Source of the DNA: CAWCHZ01 sp963795555 | GTDB taxonomy: Bacteria; Actinomycetota; Thermoleophilia; Solirubrobacterales; Solirubrobacteraceae | Length of the DNA: 64,000 nt | Direction: 5' to 3' | Assembly (NCBI GenBank): GCA_963795555.1 | Contig: CAWCHZ010000001.1 | Coordinates: 124,001-188,000, forward strand | In this document: positions 58,491 through 64,000 of the stretch, one piece after another | How the letters are laid out: each line of letters starts with the position of its first letter | How positions within the stretch are numbered: the first letter of the stretch is position 1 | Made by a program: the position numbers and the translations under genes | Notes under the pieces: model-generated | The model's database searches: none | Seen by the model: the letters and a program-made list of their open reading frames with translations, nothing else | What the model was told of the DNA's origin: nothing

Positions 58491-59495
58491 ATGCCCGTAC
58501 GCGTCGGAATCAACGGCTTCGGTCGCATCGGCCGCAACGCCTTCCGCGCCGCCCACGAGCAGGGCGCGGACATCGAGTGGGTGGCCGTCAACGACCTCAC
58601 CGACGCGGCCACGCTGGCACACCTGCTCGAGTACGACTCGATCCTCGGCCGCTACCCGGGCTCGGTCGAGCCCAGCGACGACTCGATCTTGGTCGACGAC
58701 AGCCAGCTGCGCGTGCTCGCCGAGCGCGACCCTGGCGCGCTGCCCTGGGGCGAGCTCGGCGTCGACGTGGTGATCGAGTCGACCGGGCTGTTCACCAAGC
58801 GCGACGACGCCGCCAAGCACCTCGCCGCCGGGGCCAAGAAGGTCATCATCTCCGCACCGGCGACGCAGCCCGATGTAACCGTCGTGCTCGGCGTCAACTT
58901 CGACGCGGCCTACGACCGCGCGCAGCACGACATCATCTCCAACGCCTCCTGCACGACCAACTGCCTGGCGCCGGTCGCCAAGGTGCTGCACGAGGCGATC
59001 GGCATCCGCCACGGGCTGATGACGACGATCCATGCCTATACCGCCGACCAGCGCCTGCAGGACCTGCCGCATCGTGACCTGCGTCGCGCGCGCGCGGCGG
59101 CGCTCAACCTGATCCCGACGTCGACCGGGGCGGCCAAGGCGATTGGCCTCGTGATTCCCGAGCTCGACGGCAAGCTGCACGGCTTTTCGGTTCGTGCGCC
59201 GGTCCCGACGGGCTCGGTCGTCGACCTGACCGTCGAGGCGCAGCGAGCGACCAGCGTCGAGGAGGTCAACGTCGCGCTGCGCGAGCGCGCCGACAGCGGC
59301 GAGCTGCGCGGGATCCTCGCCTACACCGAGGATCCGATCGTCTCGACCGACGTCGTCCGCTCTCCCTACTCGGCCGTCCTGGACGCCGAGCTCACCGCGG
59401 TGATCGACGGCACGATGGTCAAGGTCGTCGCCTGGTACGACAACGAGTGGGGCTACTCGCACCGCCTCGTCGATCTCGTCCAGCGGGTGCTGTGA
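58491..59495 (+). CDS. gapA: Glyceraldehyde-3-phosphate dehydrogenase
   Basis: A 334-residue NAD(P)-dependent GAPDH. The Rossmann start is VGINGFGRIGRNAFRAAHEQ; the catalytic cysteine (Cys154) lies in SNASCTTNCLAPVAKVLHEA, and the His partner and phosphate contacts in TIHAYTADQRLQDLPHRDLR and NLIPTSTGAAKAIGLVIPEL. The C-terminus WYDNEWGYSHRLVDL is canonical. GAAGGAA lies before the ATG. It heads a glycolytic operon with pgk, tpiA and gpmI, joined to pgk by a 14-codon bridging ORF. Confidence 0.98.
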   Translation: MPVRVGINGFGRIGRNAFRAAHEQGADIEWVAVNDLTDAATLAHLLEYDSILGRYPGSVEPSDDSILVDDSQLRVLAERDPGALPWGELGVDVVIESTGLFTKRDDAAKHLAAGAKKVIISAPATQPDVTVVLGVNFDAAYDRAQHDIISNASCTTNCLAPVAKVLHEAIGIRHGLMTTIHAYTADQRLQDLPHRDLRRARAAALNLIPTSTGAAKAIGLVIPELDGKLHGFSVRAPVPTGSVVDLTVEAQRATSVEEVNVALRERADSGELRGILAYTEDPIVSTDVVRSPYSAVLDAELTAVIDGTMVKVVAWYDNEWGYSHRLVDLVQRVL

Positions 59496-59536
59496 CGGGC
59501 CGCGAGCCGGGCGACACCGCCGGCGGCGTCCTGTGA
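59492..59536 (+). other. Bridging micro-ORF between gapA and pgk
   Basis: The gapA stop lies in GTGA (59492-59495). That GTG opens VTGREPGDTAGGVL, 14 codons, closing at TGA 59534-59536 within the GTGA that starts pgk (59533). The offset is 41 bp (2 modulo 3). The flanks CTGTGACGG and CTGTGAGGA are similar, hinting at an old duplication. Confidence 0.5.
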
Positions 59537-60702
59537 GGACACTCGCTGATGTCGACGTCGACGGACGGCGCGTGCTCGTCCGGGTCGACTTCAACGTCCC
59601 GCTCGCCGCTGGCCGCGTCGCCGATGACACTCGCATCCGCGCGGCGCTGCCGACGATCGAGGAGCTGCGCCGCCGCCGGGCCCGGGTGATCCTCGCGTCG
59701 CATCTCGGGCGCCCACGTGACCGCGAGCCGGAGCTGTCGCTGCGTCCCGTCGCGCAGCGGCTCGGCGAGCTGATCGGCACCGACGTGGCGCTGGCGCCGG
59801 CGGTGGTTGGGCCGGAGGTCGCGCGGATGGCCGACGCGCTCGCGCCGGGCGAGCTGCTGATGCTCGAGAACCTGCGCTACGAGCCGGGCGAGACCCGCAA
59901 TGACCCCGCGCTGGCGCGGGCGCTCGGCGAGCTGGCCGACGTCTACGTCGACGACGCCTTCGGCGCGGCCCATCGCGCGCATGCCAGCACCGAGGGCGTC
60001 GTCCATCACGTCGCCGAGGCCGTCGCGGGCCCGCTGCTGGAACGCGAGCTCACGACGCTGCGCGGCCTGCTCGAGCAGCCGGCGCGCCCACTCGTCGCGG
60101 TGATCGGGGGCGCCAAGGTCGCCGACAAGATCGGCGTGCTGGAGCGCTTCCTCGGACTGGCCGACGCCGTGCTGATCGGCGGGGCGATGGCCTTCCCGCT
60201 GCTGCGCGTGCAGGGCCATCAGACCGGCGACTCGCTCTGTGCGGAGTCCGACCTTGAGCCGGCGCATCGCGCGCTGGCGGCCGCCGAGCACGGAAGCGGC
60301 CGGCTCGAGCTGCCCAGCGACGTGGTGATCGGCGATCGCTTTGCCGCCGATGCGAGCGTGCGCACGCTCGCGGGCGTCGATGTGCCCGACGGCTGGATGG
60401 GCCTCGACATCGGCCCCGCGACCGTACAGCGCTATCGGCAGGAGATCGGCGCGGCGGCAACGGTCTTCTGGAACGGCCCGATGGGCGCGTTCGAGCTGGC
60501 ACCCTTCAGCGCCGGCACGCGCGGCATCGCGGAGGCGGTCGCCGCCGCCCCGGGTGAGACGGTCGTCGGCGGCGGCGACTCGGCGGCGGCGCTGCAGCAG
60601 TTCGGCCTGGCCGATCGCGTGACGCACCTTTCGACTGGTGGCGGCGCCTCCTTGGAGCTGATCGAAGGCCGGCCGCTGCCGGGGGTGGAGGCGCTGCGAT
60701 GA
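59533..60702 (+). CDS. pgk: Phosphoglycerate kinase
   Basis: A 389-residue PGK transferring phosphate from 1,3-bisphosphoglycerate to ADP. The N-terminal domain has VLVRVDFNVPLAAGRVADDT, ILASHLGRPRDREPELSLRP, and LMLENLRYEPGE; the nucleotide domain has PLVAVIGGAKVADKIGVLER, FWNGPMGAFELAPFSAGTRG and THLSTGGGASLELIEGRPLP. The GTG start sits in GTGA with a bridging ORF; tpiA overlaps its stop (ATGA). Confidence 0.98.
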   Translation: MRTLADVDVDGRRVLVRVDFNVPLAAGRVADDTRIRAALPTIEELRRRRARVILASHLGRPRDREPELSLRPVAQRLGELIGTDVALAPAVVGPEVARMADALAPGELLMLENLRYEPGETRNDPALARALGELADVYVDDAFGAAHRAHASTEGVVHHVAEAVAGPLLERELTTLRGLLEQPARPLVAVIGGAKVADKIGVLERFLGLADAVLIGGAMAFPLLRVQGHQTGDSLCAESDLEPAHRALAAAEHGSGRLELPSDVVIGDRFAADASVRTLAGVDVPDGWMGLDIGPATVQRYRQEIGAAATVFWNGPMGAFELAPFSAGTRGIAEAVAAAPGETVVGGGDSAAALQQFGLADRVTHLSTGGGASLELIEGRPLPGVEALR

Positions 60703-61523
60703 GCCCAGACGGCCGCGACAGCCAGGCCACGGGTCCGCGCGGTGGGGATCCGGCGGACGCAGCGGCGCGGCGCACGCCGTTGATCGCCGGCAACTGGAAG
60801 ATGCACAAGACGGTCGCCGAGGCCGAGCGCTACATCCAGCGCCTGCTCCCGCGCGTTGTCGATGCCGATGGCGTCGATGTCGGACTCTGTGCGCCGTTCA
60901 CCGCGCTGGCGGCGCTGGTCGACAGCGCCCGCGGCAGCCGCGTCGCGATCTTCGCGCAGAACATGCACGAGCAGCCCAGCGGCGCGTTCACCGGGGAGAT
61001 CTCGGCGCCGATGCTGACCGAGCTCGATGTCGACGGCGTCGTCCTCGGGCACTCCGAGCGGCGCCTGCACTTCGCCGAGAACGATCGCGCGCTGCAGCTA
61101 AAGGTGCCGGCGGCGCTCGAGGCGGGTTTGATGCCGATCCTCTGCGTCGGCGAGAGCGAGGAGGAGCGCGACCGCGGCGACACCGAGCGCAAGCTGCGCC
61201 ACCAGGTCCAGGAGGGGCTGGCCAAGGTCCTCGACGAGCGGCTCGCCGACGTCGTGATCGCCTATGAGCCGATCTGGGCGATCGGGACCGGCCGGGTGGC
61301 GACGCCCGAGCAGGCACAGGAGGCGATCGCGTTCATCCGCGCGCTGGTCGGCGATCGCGACGCGGCCGCGGCGCTCGCGATGCGAGTGCTCTATGGCGGC
61401 AGCGTCAAGCCCGGCAACGCCGCGGAGCTGCTTGCGCTGCCCGACTGCGACGGCGCGCTGGTGGGCGGCGCCAGCCTCGACGCCGACGACTTCAGCGCGA
61501 TCGTCGCGGCGGCCAGGCAGTGA
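60699..61523 (+). CDS. tpiA: Triosephosphate isomerase
   Basis: A 274-residue TIM barrel. Catalytic residues are visible: Lys in IAGNWKMHK, His in GVVLGHSERRLHFAENDRAL, and Glu in VIAYEPIWAIGTGRVATPEQ; the phosphate loop is VLYGGSVKPGNAAELLAL with LVGGASL. It has about 25 extra residues at the N-terminus (ATGPRGGDPADAAARR) compared with the usual 250. The ATG overlaps pgk and its stop overlaps gpmI (GTGA). Confidence 0.98.
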   Translation: MSPDGRDSQATGPRGGDPADAAARRTPLIAGNWKMHKTVAEAERYIQRLLPRVVDADGVDVGLCAPFTALAALVDSARGSRVAIFAQNMHEQPSGAFTGEISAPMLTELDVDGVVLGHSERRLHFAENDRALQLKVPAALEAGLMPILCVGESEEERDRGDTERKLRHQVQEGLAKVLDERLADVVIAYEPIWAIGTGRVATPEQAQEAIAFIRALVGDRDAAAALAMRVLYGGSVKPGNAAELLALPDCDGALVGGASLDADDFSAIVAAARQ

Positions 61524-63073
61524 GCCTCCCGCCCGGGCCCGCGGGCTGGCCGGTACCGCGCGTCTGCCTGATCGTCCTGGATGGCTGGGGACTGGCTCCC
61601 GACGGCCCTGGCAACGCGATCTCGCTCGCCCGCACGCCGGTCTTCGACGAGCTCTGGCGCAGCTGCCCGCACACCACGCTGGAGGCCTGCGGCGCGAGCG
61701 TCGGGCTGCCGGACGGTCAGATGGGCAACTCCGAGGTCGGTCATCTGAACCTCGGCGCCGGGGCGATCGTGCCCCAAGACCTGGCTCGCATCGATGCGGC
61801 CGCGCGCGCGGGCCGCTTCGCCGACAACGCGGTGCTGCGGGCGGCCTTCGCCGACACGCCGCGGGTGCACCTCGTCGGTCTGGTCTCGCAGGGCGGCGTT
61901 CACTCGGGCTGGGAGCACCTGCGCGCGCTGATCGCGCTCGCCGGAACGCTCGCGGTGCCGGAGCTCGTGCTGCATGCCCTCACCGACGGCCGCGACACGC
62001 TGCCGCATTCCGGCGCCGGGAGCCTGGCGACGGTCGAGGGCTGGCTCGCCGACGCGGGCAACGGCCGCGTCGGCAGCGTGGTGGGCCGCTACTGGGCAAT
62101 GGACCGCGACCGCCGCTGGGAGCGCACCCAGCGCGCCTATGACCTGCTCGTCGCGGGGACGGCGCCGCATTCCGCCGACAGCGGTGCGGCCGCGGTGCGC
62201 AGCGCCTACGAGCGCGGCGAGAGCGACGAGTTCGTCGCGCCCACGCTGGTTGGGGCGGAGGCGCGAATCCGCCCGGGAAACTCGGTGATCTGCTTCAACT
62301 TCCGTCCGGACCGGATGCGCCAGCTGGTGCGCGCGCTCGCCGACCCGCAGCTCGCGGAGATCGATCGTCACGGCGAGCCGCCGCTGCGGCGCCTGACGAC
62401 GATGACCGAGTACGAGGAGGGCTGGCCGTATCCGGTCGCCTACCCACCGCAGCGTCCCGCGGCCACGCTTGCCGCGACGCTCGCGGCGCGCGGGATTCCC
62501 CAGCTGCACGCCGCCGAGACCGAGAAGTACGCGCACGTGACGTACTTCTTCAACGGTGGCCAGGAGGCGCCATACGCCGGCGAGGAGCGTGAGCTGATCC
62601 CCTCGCCGCGCGACGTGCCGACCTACGACCACAAGCCGGAAATGAGCGCCCCCGAGCTCGCGGCCGCGTTCGCCCGGCGCTGGCGCGACGAGCGTCCGGG
62701 CTTCGGCATCATCAACTTCGCCAACGCCGACATGGTCGGCCACACCGGCGTGATCGAGGCCGCCATCAAGGCGGTCGAGACGGTCGATGACGGCCTGGGG
62801 CTGGTTGTGGGCGCGATCCACGAGAGTGGCGGGGCGTGCGTGGTGACGGCCGATCACGGCAACGCCGATCACATGCTCGAGCCCGACGGCAGCCCCAACA
62901 CGGCCCACTCCCTGAATCCCGTCCCGCTGATCGTGACGGTGCGCGAGGCGACGATCGCCGCGGGCGGCATCCTCGCCGACGTCGCGCCGACGGTGCTGGC
63001 GTTGCTGGGCATCGAGCAGCCGCCAGCGATGACCGGCCGGTCGCTCATCTCAGCGCCCTCGGGTGGGCGCTGA
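61520..63073 (+). CDS. gpmI: 2,3-bisphosphoglycerate-independent phosphoglycerate mutase
   Basis: A 517-residue alkaline-phosphatase-superfamily iPGM with two Mn ions. Motifs in order: LIVLDGWGLAPDGPGNAISL, the phospho-serine in GLPDGQMGNSEVGHLNLGAG, LVGLVSQGGVHSGWEHLRAL, HALTDGRDTLPHSG, NFRPDRMRQLVRAL, MSAPELAAAFARRWRD, INFANADMVGHTGVIEAAIK, and metal-binding VTADHGNADHMLEPDGSPNT. Its presence rather than a cofactor-dependent GpmA completes the lower-glycolysis operon, except for enolase and pyruvate kinase. GTG 61520 overlaps tpiA. Its 3-prime end carries stop-codon-bearing repeats. Confidence 0.98.
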   Translation: MSLPPGPAGWPVPRVCLIVLDGWGLAPDGPGNAISLARTPVFDELWRSCPHTTLEACGASVGLPDGQMGNSEVGHLNLGAGAIVPQDLARIDAAARAGRFADNAVLRAAFADTPRVHLVGLVSQGGVHSGWEHLRALIALAGTLAVPELVLHALTDGRDTLPHSGAGSLATVEGWLADAGNGRVGSVVGRYWAMDRDRRWERTQRAYDLLVAGTAPHSADSGAAAVRSAYERGESDEFVAPTLVGAEARIRPGNSVICFNFRPDRMRQLVRALADPQLAEIDRHGEPPLRRLTTMTEYEEGWPYPVAYPPQRPAATLAATLAARGIPQLHAAETEKYAHVTYFFNGGQEAPYAGEERELIPSPRDVPTYDHKPEMSAPELAAAFARRWRDERPGFGIINFANADMVGHTGVIEAAIKAVETVDDGLGLVVGAIHESGGACVVTADHGNADHMLEPDGSPNTAHSLNPVPLIVTVREATIAAGGILADVAPTVLALLGIEQPPAMTGRSLISAPSGGR

Positions 63074-63155
63074 GGGGCTGTACGCCGCGGGTGCCGGGCG
63101 CGCCGCGGTGGGCGCTGAGGGGCTGTCGCCGCCGGTGCCGGGTGGGCGCTGAGGG
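63062..63155 (+). repeat. Three direct repeats carrying the gpmI stop codon
   Basis: GGTGGGCGCTGAGGGGCTGT occurs at 63062-63081 and exactly again at 63107-63126; a shorter third copy lies at 63141-63155. Copy 1 contains the gpmI TGA; copies 2 and 3 duplicate the stop codon context in the intergenic region. Confidence 0.9.
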
Positions 63156-63207
63156 ATTATTGGCGGGATCGCTGCTATCGTCGCCACTGCGCGAGCGCTC
63201 TTCGCTG

Positions 63208-63690
63208 ATGTCCCCGATCACGACTGAACAGCCCGCCGCCCATCTGACTCCCACGGAGCTCGATGCCTGGCGGGGCCTCCTACGCGCCCACGCGGCGCTC
63301 TTCAAGGCGCTCGACGCCGAGCTCGAGGAGGCGCACGGGATCAGCCTGTCCTCCTATGAGGTGCTGCTGCGCCTCGAGGACGCCGAGGACCACAAGATGC
63401 GGATGTGCGACCTCGCCAGCTCGGTGCTGCTCAGCCGCAGCGGCCTGACGCGGCTGGCCGACCGCCTCGAGCGCGAGGGCCTGATCGAGCGGGTGAGCTG
63501 CGACTGCGACGCGCGCGGCGCGTTCGCGATGCTGACCGACAGCGGCCGTCAGATCCTGGCCGCCGCCCGTCCCACGCATCTGCAGGCGATCCGCCGCCGT
63601 TACCTCAGCCACTTCGACGAGCAGGAGCTGGCCGAGCTCGGCTGCTACTGGCGTCGGCTGCTCGACGAGCCCACCGCGCTGGCGGGCTGA
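63208..63690 (+). CDS. MarR-family transcriptional regulator
   Basis: A 160-residue winged-helix regulator. Dimerisation helices at both ends enclose the DNA-binding part: GISLSSYEVLLRLEDAEDHK, MCDLASSVLLSRSGLTRLAD (recognition helix) and RLEREGLIERVSCDCDARGA with the wing AFAMLTDSGRQILAAARP. Two cysteines in the wing (CDCD) could make it redox- or metal-responsive. The ligand is unknown. ATG 63208 is the first with sensible family alignment. Confidence 0.9.
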   Translation: MSPITTEQPAAHLTPTELDAWRGLLRAHAALFKALDAELEEAHGISLSSYEVLLRLEDAEDHKMRMCDLASSVLLSRSGLTRLADRLEREGLIERVSCDCDARGAFAMLTDSGRQILAAARPTHLQAIRRRYLSHFDEQELAELGCYWRRLLDEPTALAG

Positions 63691-63842
63691 GGGCCCTGGC
63701 GGCCTGAGGACCCGGGCGGGCTGCGAGCCCGGAGCGGTCCACGGCTCATCGTCGGCCGGTGCAGCGCGGAGCACAGCGATCGCCCGGGTCCGCGCGCATA
63801 CCCCTGAGAGGCTCCGACGGGCCCGCGGGGGCGCGGTATGAT

Positions 63843-63871
63843 TTGACAAGAACCCACTTAGATTTCATAAT
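63843..63871 (+). promoter_or_regulatory. Near-consensus promoter of the Hsp20 gene
   Basis: TTGACA (63843-63848) and CATAAT (63866-63871) lie 17 bp apart in an AT-rich patch unlike its surroundings. Transcription would begin near 63878, about 30 nt before the ATG, with AGGAGG at 63899-63904 as ribosome-binding site. No HspR-type HAIR inverted repeat (CTTGAGT/ACTCAAG) or CIRCE element was seen, so heat control, if present, uses another operator. Confidence 0.8.
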
Positions 63872-63909
63872 CCCCTACAACGGGTGCTTCCTAAGTCCAG
63901 GAGGTTGAC

Positions 63910-64000
63910 ATGGCACTTGTTCGCTGGGAGCCGATCCGCGAGTTGGGGACGCTCCAGCAGGAGATGAATCGTCTCTTCAACACATTCTTCGACGCGCCTG
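63910..64000 (+). CDS. Small heat-shock protein Hsp20 (N-terminal fragment)
   Basis: Thirty codons are visible before the window ends: MALVRWEPIRELGTLQQEMN followed by RLFNTFFDA. That is the typical N-terminus of bacterial Hsp20/alpha-crystallin chaperones, which bind unfolding proteins. The crystallin domain itself is outside the window. The strong Shine-Dalgarno sequence 6 bp upstream and the promoter at 63843 support the ATG. Confidence 0.85.
   Translation, partial: MALVRWEPIRELGTLQQEMNRLFNTFFDAP

Noticed and set aside
63843..63910. HspR HAIR or CIRCE operator at the Hsp20 promoter
   Set aside because: Neither inverted repeat consensus is present in the promoter or leader visible here.

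Overview
The window is a contiguous piece of a GC-rich bacterial chromosome with actinobacterial features. GTG starts are frequent and operons are dense with 4-base ATGA/GTGA overlaps. The genes present include an NDP-sugar pyrophosphorylase, CtaG-type oxidase assembly factor, hpf-secA-prfB, nadC-nadA, smpB with a one-piece tmRNA, uvrC-rapZ, and gap-pgk-tpi-gpmI. Gene content and protein style suggest the class Thermoleophilia (Solirubrobacter/Conexibacter-like). That placement is an inference from memory of these families, not a database result.

Layout. 1-2.8 kb: cut-off secreted glycosidase-like gene, MerR regulator, sugar nucleotidyltransferase, ctaG. 2.9-14.4 kb: hpf, secA, prfB (with a +1 programmed frameshift), nadC, nadA, an M16 peptidase on the other strand, ctpA, RNase R, smpB. 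14.4-24 kb: M50 protease, acetyltransferase, tmRNA, aquaporin, a ParB-like small protein, an orphan carrier-thioesterase protein, decayed genes, murB, a deleted dienelactone hydrolase, DUF427 and DsbA-like genes. 24-31 kb: two RpoD-like sigma factors flanking superoxide dismutase, a bacterial eRF1/VLRF1-like protein, HxlR regulator, metallophosphoesterase and an ABC-2 exporter. 31-36.5 kb: polyphosphate operon ppx, split CHAD (two genes), ppk1, HD-domain protein. 37-46.6 kb: ABC-F protein, a decayed TIM-barrel gene, DUF47/PhoU-like gene, then a PHO-box-controlled pstSCAB-phoU operon and a PhoB-type response regulator. 46.6-58.4 kb: uvrC-rapZ, a two-component system, MOSC protein, and a MacA/MacB-type efflux operon with two small secreted proteins. 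58.4-64 kb: lower glycolysis operon, MarR regulator, and the start of an Hsp20 gene behind a near-consensus promoter.

Functional themes. Phosphate handling dominates the middle: the PHO box, pst operon, phoU, a response regulator and a DUF47 protein lie about 4 kb from the polyphosphate synthesis/degradation operon. Translation quality control is also concentrated here (hpf, prfB, smpB, ssrA, RNase R, VLRF1-like protein, ABC-F).

The most unusual pattern is structural. At about nine operon junctions where genes do not overlap directly, the gap is filled by a tiny ORF of 6-19 codons. In most cases its start overlaps the upstream stop and its stop overlaps the downstream start. Several of these gaps are visible tandem duplications of the junction itself, and every offset measured is 2 modulo 3. 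Repeats that carry stop codons, intergenic minisatellites, and genes with clean internal deletions suggest that short-repeat slippage has shaped this chromosome.
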